DNA from: DATADD01 sp046262355
GTDB taxonomy: Bacteria; Actinomycetota; CADDZG01; WHSQ01
Assembly (NCBI GenBank): GCA_046262355.1
Contig: JBHEMX010000023.1
Span: 1 to 28,346 of the forward strand
Length of the DNA stretch: 28,346 bases
Reading direction: 5' to 3'
The position numbers were made by a program, and so were the translations under genes. The notes under the pieces are model-generated. The model was not told the DNA's origin. It saw only the letters and a list, made by a program, of their open reading frames with translations, and searched no databases. How positions within the stretch are numbered: the first letter of the stretch is position 1; the number at the start of each line of letters is the position of its first letter. Shown one piece after another: positions 14,538-22,105 of the stretch.

Positions 14538-15914
14538 CTAAGTGCGCTCGAAGTAGCGGATCAGCTCCCAGTCGGTGATCACGTTGTTGTCGAAGATGAA
14601 CTGTTCCTGCTTGGCCGTGTTGAGCAGGTGCTTGAACACGAACTCGCCGAACGCCTCGCGCGCGAGCTCGCTTGCCTCGAAGGCGTCGATGGCCTCGTGC
14701 AGCGAAGTGGGTACTCGCTCGAGGGTTTCGTCCTTATAGGCGTTGCCGTGGAAGATCGGCGGGGGCTCGATCTTGTTCTCGATTCCGTGCAACCCCCCCG
14801 CGATCGTCGCGGCGAACGCGAGATAGGGATTGCAGTCGGCGCCGGGGATCCGGGATTCGACGCGGAACGACTTGTGCTCGCCGACGAGACGGAACCCACA
14901 CGTTCGGTTGTCCTTGCCGACCGCGATCGCGGTCGGAGCCCACGATGCCGCCTGATAACGCTTGTACGAGTTGACGTAGGGGGCGAACATCCACGACATC
15001 TCTCGCGCCGTGCCCATGAGGCCGCCGAGGTAATGCCTGAACGTCTCGGACATGTGGTCGGGATCGGAATCGTCCCACATCAGGGACTCGGTCCCATTCT
15101 CGCTCCATACGCTCGAGTGCACGTGACACGACGACCCGGCCTCGGCCATCGTCCACTTCGCCATGAACGTCAGCGAGACGTCGTTGAGAGCCGCGATCTC
15201 CTTGGCTCCGTTCTTGTAGATCGCGTGCCGGTCCGACATCTCGAGCACGTCGGCGTAGCGCAGGTTGATCTCGTGCTGGCCCTTGCCGAACTCTCCCTTG
15301 GAGAACTCTATGGGCACGCCGGCCCCGTCCATGCCGTTGCGGATCTGCCGGATGATCCACTCGTCCTTCGTGGTCTGAAGGATGTGATAGTCCTGGATGA
15401 ACTCCGAGTGCGGCGTCATCCCGCGGTAGTCGCGCCGGCGGGCATCGTCGAAGCCGTCCTTGAAGAGATAGAACTCGACCTCGGAGCCACCCATCACCGT
15501 CAAGCCTTTGGCCTTGGCGCGCTCCATCTGCGCCTTGAGGATCTGGCGCGGTGACACGGGCACCGGTTCGTCTTCGTGCTCGGCGTAGAGGTCGCAGATC
15601 ACGAGCGCGGTCTTCTCGAGCCACGGGATGACGCGCAGCGTGCTGAGATCGGGCACCATCCTGAAGTCGCCGTATCCCGTGTCCCAGTTGGCATACTCGT
15701 AGCCCGGCAGGGGCTCCATGTCCATGTCGACGGTCACGAGATAGAGGCACGCGTGCAATCCCTCCGTTCCCAAGATGTCGTCGAGGAAGTAATGGCCCGT
15801 GACCCTCTTGCCCATGAACCGGCCCTGAAGGTCGACGAAGACGCACACAACGGTGTCGATGTCCCCGTCGTGGATCATCCCCTCGAGGGCCTGAATGTCG
15901 ACGTTGGCAGACAT
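14538..15914 (-). CDS. Glutamine synthetase-like gamma-glutamyl-amine ligase
   Basis: This 458-residue protein has the glutamine synthetase fold: an N-terminal beta-grasp part (VCVFVDLQGRFMGKR) and a catalytic part with GGSEVEFYLF, GEFGKGQHEINLRYAD, SCHVHSS, NSYKRYQAASWAPTA, NRTCGFR and ESRIPGADCNPYLAFAA. The tyrosine loop that is adenylylated in housekeeping GSI is not visible. With an amine permease, C26 hydrolase, aldehyde dehydrogenase and SDR beside it, it most likely glutamylates an amine (GlnA3/GlnA4/PuuA-like) rather than ammonia. ATG 15914 follows a G-rich ribosome site. The amine is inferred to be ethanolamine-like. Confidence 0.9.
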   Translation of the reverse strand: MSANVDIQALEGMIHDGDIDTVVCVFVDLQGRFMGKRVTGHYFLDDILGTEGLHACLYLVTVDMDMEPLPGYEYANWDTGYGDFRMVPDLSTLRVIPWLEKTALVICDLYAEHEDEPVPVSPRQILKAQMERAKAKGLTVMGGSEVEFYLFKDGFDDARRRDYRGMTPHSEFIQDYHILQTTKDEWIIRQIRNGMDGAGVPIEFSKGEFGKGQHEINLRYADVLEMSDRHAIYKNGAKEIAALNDVSLTFMAKWTMAEAGSSCHVHSSVWSENGTESLMWDDSDPDHMSETFRHYLGGLMGTAREMSWMFAPYVNSYKRYQAASWAPTAIAVGKDNRTCGFRLVGEHKSFRVESRIPGADCNPYLAFAATIAGGLHGIENKIEPPPIFHGNAYKDETLERVPTSLHEAIDAFEASELAREAFGEFVFKHLLNTAKQEQFIFDNNVITDWELIRYFERT

Positions 15915-16050
15915 GTCTTCCCCACCCCCGCTTCCGTCGCCGGACGCCGCTCGCCGGCGAGACGCAGAACTGAGCCGGGAGCATAAACGCTTCGGTTGGC
16001 GCGCCCGGCGGGGCGGCCGCGGCTCCCGCTCGTGGTCCTCCCGTTCCCCC

Positions 16051-16079
16051 TTGACACCCGCGAATCTCTTACCTAGCGT
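16051..16079 (+). promoter_or_regulatory. Probable promoter of the permease gene
   Basis: TTGACA (16051-16056) and TAGCGT (16074-16079) are spaced by 17 bases, a good sigma-70/HrdB-type arrangement with a perfect -35 box. Transcription would start near 16086, leaving a leader of about 68 bases with strong secondary structure. Confidence 0.6.
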
Positions 16080-16104
16080 CCCAGGCAGGGCGAGCACGAT
16101 CGCT

Positions 16105-16148
16105 GGGCCCCTTCCCTCCGGGAAGGGCGACGTGGCCCGAAGGGGGGG
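16105..16148 (+). promoter_or_regulatory. Structured leader that could mask the permease ribosome site
   Basis: CCCTTCCC (16109-16116) pairs perfectly with GGGAAGGG (16120-16127) round a 3-base loop, with GGGC/GCCC (16105/16135) as a possible outer stem. The same left strand, CCCCTTC (16108-16114), is also perfectly complementary to the Shine-Dalgarno region GAAGGGG (16139-16145). The two pairings exclude each other, the layout of a simple on/off translational switch. This is seen in sequence only. Confidence 0.45.
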
Positions 16149-16153
16149 ACCGA

Positions 16154-17695
16154 GTGGCCGACCGGAACCAGGACCCCGCGCGACGGCGGAGGTCCATCAC
16201 TTATCGCGAGGCGGGAGAGGGCTACTTCGAGAAGCGCCAGCTCAAGCGCGTCGCGGGCGTTCTATCGCTGTGGGCGTTGGGGGTCGGAGCGGTCATCTCG
16301 GGGGACTTCTTCGGGTGGAACTTCGGCCTCGATGCGGGCGGCTTCGGCGGCCTGCTCGTGGCCACGATCGTCATCACGGTGATGTACATCGGGCTCTGCT
16401 ACAGCATCGCCGAGATGTCGCCCGCGCTGCCGCACACAGGCGGCGCCTACTCGTTCGGCCGCTCGGCGATGGGGCCGTGGGGAGGCTTCATAACCGGTCT
16501 CGGCGAGAACATGGAGTACATCCTGACGCCCGCCGTGATCGTCGTCGGCATCGGCGGCTACATGGACGCGATCACAGAGGACCTCATCGGGTTCAACCTT
16601 CCTCTGCCGCTGTGGTGGGCGATCTTCTACGCGATCTTCGTCGGACTCAACATCATGGGTGCCGAGGCGAGCTTCAAGTTCACGGTTGCCATCACTTTCA
16701 TCGCGCTGGGGATCCTGGTCGTCTTCTGGATAGGCGCCGTACCTCATTTCGACATAGACCAGGCGCTCAACATCGCGCCCGAGGGCGGCAACTCCCGGTG
16801 GTTCCCCTTCGGGCTCGGAGGGATCTTGCCGGCCTTGCCCTTCGCCATCTGGTTCTACCTTGCGATCGAAGAGTTGCCGCTCGCCGCGGAGGAGTCGCAC
16901 GACCCCAAGCGCGACATGCCCAAGGGCATCATGCTCGGGCTGCTCACGCTGACGGTCGCCGCGTTCCTCACGCTGTTCCTCAACTCGGGGATCGCGCCGG
17001 GGGCGAGCGAGGTGGGCGTCTCCCTGGAGCCGCTGTTCCTCGGCTTCCAGACAATCTTCGGCGACGTCGGCGGTTCGATACTGTCGTTGATCGCGGTCGC
17101 CGGCCTCGTCGCGAGCTTCCACACGATCATCTACGCCTACGGTCGCAACATCTTCTCGCTGTCGCGCGCCGGATACTTCCCGCACTGGCTCTCGCCGACG
17201 CATGGGGAGCGGAAGACCCCTCATGTAGCGCTCATCGTGGGAGCCCTGATCGGCTACGCGGCGGCTTACATCATCTACGAGTTCGGCAGCTCGACGGTCG
17301 GGGCGGCGCTGCTCTACATGGCGGTCTTCGGCGCCGTCGTTTCGTACTTCATGCAGATGGTGTCGTTCATCATCCTGCGCCGTCAGCTTCCCGACGTCGA
17401 GCGCCCCTACGTGAGCCCCGTCGGCGTCGCCGGCGCGTCGGTGGCCGCCGTCATCGCGGCGGTCTCCATGATCTCGCTGTTCGGCAACTCGGACTACCGG
17501 CCGGGTGTCCTCGGGACGTTCATCTGGTTCGCGGCCGGGCTGCTCTACTTCGCGCTGCAGGGACGCCACCAGCTCGTGTTCTCGCCCGAGGAGGAGTTCG
17601 CGGTGAGCAAGGGCCTGCGCGGGCACCCCGAGCTCGGCGACTACGGCGGCGAGGGCGTCCAGCAGCCGGACTCCGCGCGTCCCATCCAGACATAG
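16154..17695 (+). CDS. APC-family amino acid/amine permease, ethanolamine permease-like
   Basis: This 513-residue membrane protein has about 12 helices and belongs to the amino acid-polyamine-organocation superfamily. The segment GVGAVISGDFFGWNFGL followed by GGFGGLL is the hallmark I associate with Eat-type ethanolamine permeases rather than PuuP-type putrescine permeases. It would import the amine that the neighbouring ligase glutamylates. GTG 16154 follows a very strong AAGGGGGGG site at 16140-16148. It is divergent from the ligase gene across a 239-base control region. Substrate is inferred. Confidence 0.87.
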   Translation: MADRNQDPARRRRSITYREAGEGYFEKRQLKRVAGVLSLWALGVGAVISGDFFGWNFGLDAGGFGGLLVATIVITVMYIGLCYSIAEMSPALPHTGGAYSFGRSAMGPWGGFITGLGENMEYILTPAVIVVGIGGYMDAITEDLIGFNLPLPLWWAIFYAIFVGLNIMGAEASFKFTVAITFIALGILVVFWIGAVPHFDIDQALNIAPEGGNSRWFPFGLGGILPALPFAIWFYLAIEELPLAAEESHDPKRDMPKGIMLGLLTLTVAAFLTLFLNSGIAPGASEVGVSLEPLFLGFQTIFGDVGGSILSLIAVAGLVASFHTIIYAYGRNIFSLSRAGYFPHWLSPTHGERKTPHVALIVGALIGYAAAYIIYEFGSSTVGAALLYMAVFGAVVSYFMQMVSFIILRRQLPDVERPYVSPVGVAGASVAAVIAAVSMISLFGNSDYRPGVLGTFIWFAAGLLYFALQGRHQLVFSPEEEFAVSKGLRGHPELGDYGGEGVQQPDSARPIQT

Positions 17696-17710
17696 GAGAC
17701 GCGGGCTCAT

Positions 17711-17746
17711 CTCCCCCGGGGAGGGCAGCGATCGTCTCGACGATCG
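17711..17746. terminator. Two adjacent inverted repeats after the permease gene
   Basis: CTCCC (17711-17715) pairs with GGGAG (17719-17723), and CGATCGT (17729-17735) with ACGATCG (17740-17746) around a CTCG loop. They lie 16-51 bases past the permease stop and could end its transcript or serve as an operator for the next gene. No T-run follows. Confidence 0.4.
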
Positions 17747-17794
17747 CGAGACATACACGCTTGACGAGCGGGGAAGCGGGGCATGACTTAGGTC

Positions 17795-18283
17795 GTGCGC
17801 TCGAACGTCGACCTCCCGCCTCCCCGGACAGCTGCAGCCGCGGGAGGCGACCGTGGCTGGGCCGAGCTCGCGCGCGGTCTCGCGCGCGGCTTCGCACGGC
17901 GCTTGCACGAGCAGCTCGCGCGCGCCGGGATCGAGGACCGGAGCCTGCCGGAGCGCTCGCGCGTCACGGTTCTGGTCCGTCGTGCGGTGTTGGAGGAGGC
18001 GCGCTTCGTGCTCGCCGTCGTGTCGTATCAAGGGCGCGCTGCCGTGAGTGCTCCGCGCGCGGAGATCGGGCCCTCGAGGTGGGTGCCGGCGATCCGCGCC
18101 GCCGCAGCGCTCGCCGTCGTCCTGATCGCGTTCTTGTTGCTCAGCTCGCCGTGGGGCCCGCGCCATGACCTCAGTTGCCCGGGCCGAGACGACTCCTACG
18201 TGCGCGCCATCCGCGGCGGCTGCCTGCAGGTCCACGTCGGTGCGATCGCCGCGCTCGGAGCGGAGGGGCGCCTCCCGCGCTGA
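17795..18283 (+). CDS. Hypothetical single-helix membrane protein
   Basis: This 162-residue frame starts with GTG, has a basic, helical N-terminal half (about 20-85, with RGLARGFARRLHEQLARAGI), one clear membrane helix (about 97-115), and a C-terminal part with two cysteines (LSCPGRDD and GGCLQV). I recognise no family. No convincing ribosome site lies before the GTG. Its frame fits the gap between the permease and the hydrolase and a strong 13-bp hairpin follows the stop, both in favour of a real gene. Any role in amine use is only by location. Confidence 0.55.
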   Translation: MRSNVDLPPPRTAAAAGGDRGWAELARGLARGFARRLHEQLARAGIEDRSLPERSRVTVLVRRAVLEEARFVLAVVSYQGRAAVSAPRAEIGPSRWVPAIRAAAALAVVLIAFLLLSSPWGPRHDLSCPGRDDSYVRAIRGGCLQVHVGAIAALGAEGRLPR

Positions 18284-18292
18284 GCTCTGGGT

Positions 18293-18328
18293 GGCGGGGC
18301 GAGCCTCCCCCCGTCGGCTCGCCCCGCC
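18293..18328 (+). terminator. Strong 13-bp hairpin, likely terminator
   Basis: GGCGGGGCGAGCC (18293-18305) pairs perfectly with GGCTCGCCCCGCC (18316-18328) around a 10-base loop. It starts 9 bases after the stop of the hypothetical gene and precedes the hydrolase operon, the right place for a terminator. The usual T-run is missing, common in high-GC actinobacteria. Confidence 0.65.
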
Positions 18329-18373
18329 GGATGGAGGCAAGGCTCGCTCAATATGGTTGTATCGCTAGACGCT

Positions 18374-18388
18374 GTCAAGACCGTTGAC
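18374..18388. promoter_or_regulatory. Possible operator before the hydrolase operon
   Basis: GTCAA (18374-18378) and TTGAC (18384-18388) form an inverted repeat with a 5-base centre, 17 bases upstream of the GTG at 18406. It could bind a dimeric regulator of the hydrolase-dehydrogenase operon. The arms are short, so chance is possible. Confidence 0.3.
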
Positions 18389-18405
18389 GCGGGGAGGTGG
18401 ATCAA

Positions 18406-19116
18406 GTGGCCACGCCGGTGATCGGCATCACGTGCTACGTCGAGGAGGCGAGCTGGACGGTGTGGCGGGGGCCCGCCGCCCTCATCCCGCTTACGTACGT
18501 GCGAGCCGTGGAGGCGGCGGGAGGACGGCCGGTCCTCGTGCCGCCGAGCCCCGTCGCCGTCGACGAGACGCTCGCTGCGCTCGACGGCATCATCTTCTCC
18601 GGAGGCGCCGACCTCGATCCGCAGCTCTACGGGGCCGAGCGCCACCGCGAGACGACCGGCATGCGCCCCGACCGGGATCGCTCGGAGCTGCCGCTGCTCG
18701 AGGCCGCGCTCGAGCGTGACGTCCCCGTGCTCGCCATCTGCCGCGGGATGCAGCTGCTCAACGTGGCCAAGGGAGGCGAGCTGCGACAGCATCTCGACGA
18801 CGGGCGCGACGGTGTCGTCCACAGACGGTCTCCCGGAGTGTTCGCGCGCCACGAGGTGAGCATCGCCGCCGACAGCAGCCTTGCGGGCCTCCTCGGCGAT
18901 CGCCCGATGGTGCTGTCGCACCACCATCAGGCGCCCGACCGTCTCGGGCGCGGGCTCGAGGCGGTGGCATGGGCGGAGGACGACACGATCGAAGGCATAG
19001 AGGATCCGTCGCGCGCCTTCGCCGTCGGCATCCTGTGGCATCCCGAAGAGGGCGAGGATCGCGCCTTGTTCGAAGCACTCGTGAAGCGAGCGAGCAGGGT
19101 GAAGGAGCATCGATGA
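18406..19116 (+). CDS. Gamma-glutamyl hydrolase, peptidase C26 (PuuD-like)
   Basis: This 236-residue class I amidotransferase-type hydrolase has FSGGADLDPQLYG, the nucleophile C112 in LAICRGMQLLNVA, and H212/E214 in LWHPEE. Relatives such as PuuD split gamma-glutamyl-GABA into glutamate and GABA. Here it should release glutamate from the oxidised gamma-glutamyl intermediate in the cytoplasm. GTG 18406 is chosen because GGGGAGG (18391-18397) lies 8 bases upstream; the GTG at 18397 overlaps that site. The stop overlaps the dehydrogenase ATG (ATGA). Confidence 0.93.
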   Translation: MATPVIGITCYVEEASWTVWRGPAALIPLTYVRAVEAAGGRPVLVPPSPVAVDETLAALDGIIFSGGADLDPQLYGAERHRETTGMRPDRDRSELPLLEAALERDVPVLAICRGMQLLNVAKGGELRQHLDDGRDGVVHRRSPGVFARHEVSIAADSSLAGLLGDRPMVLSHHHQAPDRLGRGLEAVAWAEDDTIEGIEDPSRAFAVGILWHPEEGEDRALFEALVKRASRVKEHR

Positions 19117-20465
19117 GCACGGTCATCAATCCCGCGACCGAGGAGACGATCGAAGAGCTTGCGCCGGCGCGCCCCGAAGACGTCGACAGGGCGGTCGAGG
19201 CGGCGCGCCGGGCATGGCCGGCGTGGCGCGATGTGGCGCCGGCGGACAGGGCGCGCCTGCTGCGACGGGTTGCGGATGCCGTCGAGAGCCACGCAGAGGA
19301 GCTCGCGCGCCTCGAGACGAGGAACGTCGGGAAGCCGATCGGCGACTCGCGCGCAGAGGCCGGCATGGTCGCCGAGGTCTTCCACTACTACGCGGGCGCG
19401 ATCGACAAGCATCACGGAGCGACGATCCCGGTCGCCGGCGGGGTCGACTGCACCTTCAGGGAGCCGCTGGGGGTCGTCGGCCTCATCACGCCGTGGAACT
19501 TCCCCATGAACATCGCGAGCTGGAAGCTTGCCCCCGCGCTCGCGTGCGGGAACACGGTCGTGCTCAAACCCGCCGAGATCACTCCCCTGACCTCGCTTCG
19601 CCTCGCCGAGATCGCCGCCGAGGCCGGCGTCCCCGACGGCGTCGTCAACGTGGTGGTAGGCCCGGGCAGCACGGTGGGGCAGCGGCTGGTCGAGCACCGG
19701 GACGTGAGGAAGATCGCGTTCACCGGATCGACCGAGGTCGGTCGCAAGGTCATGCAGGGCGCCTCCGAGACGATCAAACGCGTCACGCTCGAGCTCGGGG
19801 GCAAGTCGGCCAATCTCGTGTTCGCGGACGCCGATCTGGAGGCGGCTGCGCGCGCGGCGCCCCCTGCCGTGTTCGGCAACGCGGGTCAGGACTGCTGCGC
19901 CCGGAGCCGCATCCTCGTCGAAGGTTCGGTCCTCGACCGCTTCATGGACCTGCTCATAGCGGCTACCGCCGAGCTGCGGGTGGGCGATCCCGAGGAGGAC
20001 GACACCGAGATGGGCCCGCTCGTCTCGGCAGAGCAGCGCGACAAGGTCGCCTCCTACGTCGACGACAACGTCGCCTTCACCGGCGAGGCGCCGCAGGGCA
20101 GAGGGTTCTGGTATCCGCCGACGCTGCTGGCGCCTGTATCCAACGACGACCGAGCTGCGCGCGATGAGATCTTCGGACCGGTCGCATGCGTGATCCCGTT
20201 CGAGGACGAGGCGGATGCGATCCGGATCGCGAACGACACCCCCTATGGCCTCTCGGGCTCGATCTGGACGCGCCACGGCGGGCGCGCCCTGAGGGTCGCG
20301 CGCGCGATCGAGAGCGGTGTGCTGTCGATCAACTCGAACACCTCGGTGCGCCCCGCAACTCCCTTCGGTGGCTTCAAGCAGTCCGGCTTCGGACGAGAGC
20401 TGGGGATGCCTGCCCTCGATGGGTACTCCGAGGTCAAGAACGTCTTCATCTCGACGGAGGTGTGA
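19113..20465 (+). CDS. NAD(P)-dependent aldehyde dehydrogenase
   Basis: This 450-residue enzyme oxidises an aldehyde to an acid. Visible: TPWNFPMN (catalytic N129), KPAEITPL, the cofactor loop FTGSTEVGR, ELGGKS with general base E228, and GQDCC with the nucleophile C261. It is about 30 residues shorter than common family members because the region after MGPLVSAEQRDKV is compact (YVDDNVAFTGEA). Between the C26 hydrolase and an SDR, overlapping both, it most likely oxidises a gamma-glutamyl amino-aldehyde. No frameshift is apparent. Confidence 0.94.
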   Translation: MSTVINPATEETIEELAPARPEDVDRAVEAARRAWPAWRDVAPADRARLLRRVADAVESHAEELARLETRNVGKPIGDSRAEAGMVAEVFHYYAGAIDKHHGATIPVAGGVDCTFREPLGVVGLITPWNFPMNIASWKLAPALACGNTVVLKPAEITPLTSLRLAEIAAEAGVPDGVVNVVVGPGSTVGQRLVEHRDVRKIAFTGSTEVGRKVMQGASETIKRVTLELGGKSANLVFADADLEAAARAAPPAVFGNAGQDCCARSRILVEGSVLDRFMDLLIAATAELRVGDPEEDDTEMGPLVSAEQRDKVASYVDDNVAFTGEAPQGRGFWYPPTLLAPVSNDDRAARDEIFGPVACVIPFEDEADAIRIANDTPYGLSGSIWTRHGGRALRVARAIESGVLSINSNTSVRPATPFGGFKQSGFGRELGMPALDGYSEVKNVFISTEV

Positions 20466-21247
20466 TGGGTCGCCTCGACGGCAAGGCATGCGTAATAACG
20501 GGCTCGGCGGGCGGCATGGGCCGGGCTGCTGCGCTGCTGTTCGCTCGGGAGGGGGCGCGCATCTGCGTCGCCGATGTCAACGAAGAGGCAGGCTCGGAGA
20601 CCGCGTCGGACTGTGGCGACGCGTTCTTCTTCCATGTCGACGTGACCGACGCATCCAGCGTCGAGGAGATGTACGCGGCAACGGCGGAGCGCTTCGGCGC
20701 CGTAGACGTCCTCTACAACAACGCGGGGATCATGCCGGCGGACGACTCTTCCATCCTCGACACCGATGTGGATGCCTGGCAGCGCGTGCAGGACGTCAAC
20801 ACCAAGGGCGTCTATCTGTGCTGCAAGTACGGCATCCCCCATCTGCTCGGCAACCCCAACGGCGGCTCGGTCGTCAACGTCTCATCCTTCGTCGCACTGA
20901 TGGGGGCGGCGACGTCGCAGATCTCCTACACGGCCTCGAAGGGCGCGGTCCTGGCGATGAGTCGCGAGCTCGCGGTCGAGTTCGCCCGGCGGGGGGTGCG
21001 GGTGAACGCACTGTGCCCCGGTCCGGTCGAGACGCCGCTGTTGATGCGGCTCTTCGCGGCCACGCCGGGAGCGCTGGAACGCCGCCTCGCCCATCTCCCG
21101 ATGGGGCGCTTCGCTCAGGCGGAAGAGATCGCCCATGCCGCCCTGTTCCTTGCGAGCGACGAATCGTCCTACGTCAACGGCGCCACGTTCCTGGTCGACG
21201 GCGGGCTCACCGCGGCGTACGTGACCCCGGAGCTAGAGCCGGGTTAG
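20465..21247 (+). CDS. Short-chain dehydrogenase/reductase (SDR)
   Basis: This 260-residue Rossmann enzyme has TGSAGGMG near the N terminus for NAD(P), D37 and D60 (FHVDV), NNAG (85-88), N112, S140/S141, and the catalytic Y155 and K159 (YTASK). The C terminus ends with the typical NGATFLVDGG. The D after the second strand (CVADVN) suggests NAD(H). Its ATG shares one base with the dehydrogenase stop (TGATG). In this operon it may oxidise the alcohol of a gamma-glutamylated amino alcohol to the aldehyde used by the neighbouring enzyme. Its stop overlaps the end of the next gene on the other strand. Confidence 0.93.
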   Translation: MGRLDGKACVITGSAGGMGRAAALLFAREGARICVADVNEEAGSETASDCGDAFFFHVDVTDASSVEEMYAATAERFGAVDVLYNNAGIMPADDSSILDTDVDAWQRVQDVNTKGVYLCCKYGIPHLLGNPNGGSVVNVSSFVALMGAATSQISYTASKGAVLAMSRELAVEFARRGVRVNALCPGPVETPLLMRLFAATPGALERRLAHLPMGRFAQAEEIAHAALFLASDESSYVNGATFLVDGGLTAAYVTPELEPG

Positions 21248-21423
21248 TCCTCGCGGCCGAGGACGAGCCACAGGATGCCGAGTATCGCGAGCAGCATGCC
21301 GGTCAGCGCGATGAAGGCGAGCCCGCCCTCCTCGCCCGCATTGATCCCGCCGGTGCACGATGTCGCGGCGAGCGTCAACCCGGTTGCAGCAAGGACCCTC
21401 ACCCGTTCGATCGGAGCGCGCAT
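21244..21423 (-). CDS. 59-residue small membrane protein, possible lipoprotein
   Basis: The frame starts MRAPIERVRV with AGGAG 7 bases before the ATG, a strong ribosome site. A hydrophobic segment (10-21) ends at TSC with C23, a lipobox-like pattern that is atypical because -3 is Ala; a second hydrophobic helix spans about 35-56. It follows the 219-residue membrane protein by 9 bases and is probably the last gene of the bc operon. It overlaps the convergent SDR gene by 4 bases. It resembles no named family; it may be a small subunit of the complex. Confidence 0.75.
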   Translation of the reverse strand: MRAPIERVRVLAATGLTLAATSCTGGINAGEEGGLAFIALTGMLLAILGILWLVLGRED

Positions 21424-21432
21424 CGTTCGCTC

Positions 21433-22092
21433 CTATACCGTTGCCTGGGCGGATTCTCGGGCCTTGCGCTCGGAGGCGCTCAGTCCGAAGAGGTGAAGGA
21501 CCAGCAGCACGAAGGTGCCTGCGGTGATCATGCGAGCCGGGCCCAGCGGGTTGCCGGGGTCGTAGCGCATCACGACGACCGTCGGCTCGCCCGGGAGGTC
21601 GTCGGTGGTGGGCTCGAGCGTGACCGCGCCGTAGAGGTCGCCGCCCTCCTCCAGGAGGCGGGTGACATCGCTGTTGGCGGTGGCGTCGCCGGCATCCTCG
21701 AAGGTGTCGACCTTTCCTTCGTCGATGGCGGTCTCGAGGACGTCGCCGGCGGACGACTCGAGCTCCGACGCCTGGGCGGCTTGCGCCTCGTCCTCGGTGT
21801 CGACGGCCAGCCACGGCCCTTCGGGATACTCCGACGTGGGCCCGAAGGCGAGCTGCGCGCCCTCCGCTCCGATGTCGACCGGGTCCCACTCGGGCAGCGT
21901 GCCGACGGGCCCGAGCGGGTTCACCGACCACACCACGCCCATGATGAGCAGGAACGCCAGCGTGATGGAGGCGGTGACGAAGTAGGCCAGGCGTCCGCCC
22001 ATGACCATGGCCAGGAGAAAGAACACGCTGCCGCAGAAGACGATGATCGCCGCGACCGTCGCAACGATACCCTCGATGAAGACCGTGTCCAT
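21433..22092 (-). CDS. Three-helix membrane protein of the cytochrome bc operon
   Basis: This 219-residue protein has two N-terminal helices (about 7-30 and 35-56), a long acidic extracytoplasmic loop (about 60-185, rich in D, E and A), and one C-terminal helix (about 187-205). I recognise no family. It lies 13 bases after the diheme cytochrome c gene on the same strand, so a structural or assembly role in the bc complex is likely but unproven. The Asp/Glu-rich loop could contact a cytochrome c. Confidence 0.75.
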   Translation of the reverse strand: MDTVFIEGIVATVAAIIVFCGSVFFLLAMVMGGRLAYFVTASITLAFLLIMGVVWSVNPLGPVGTLPEWDPVDIGAEGAQLAFGPTSEYPEGPWLAVDTEDEAQAAQASELESSAGDVLETAIDEGKVDTFEDAGDATANSDVTRLLEEGGDLYGAVTLEPTTDDLPGEPTVVVMRYDPGNPLGPARMITAGTFVLLVLHLFGLSASERKARESAQATV

Positions 22093-22105
22093 CAGGACGC
22101 CGCCA

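Noticed and set aside
15915..16097. N-terminal extension of the glutamine synthetase-like protein
   Set aside because: The region is Arg/Gly-rich, unlike the family, and covers the divergent promoter region; the ATG at 15914 gives the normal N terminus.
15895..18168. A 757-codon plus-strand open frame
   Set aside because: It runs out of frame with the permease and is Arg-rich without any family signature.
16262..18340. A 692-codon minus-strand open frame
   Set aside because: It is antisense to the permease and hypothetical gene, highly charged with no domain, and typical of a codon-bias shadow.
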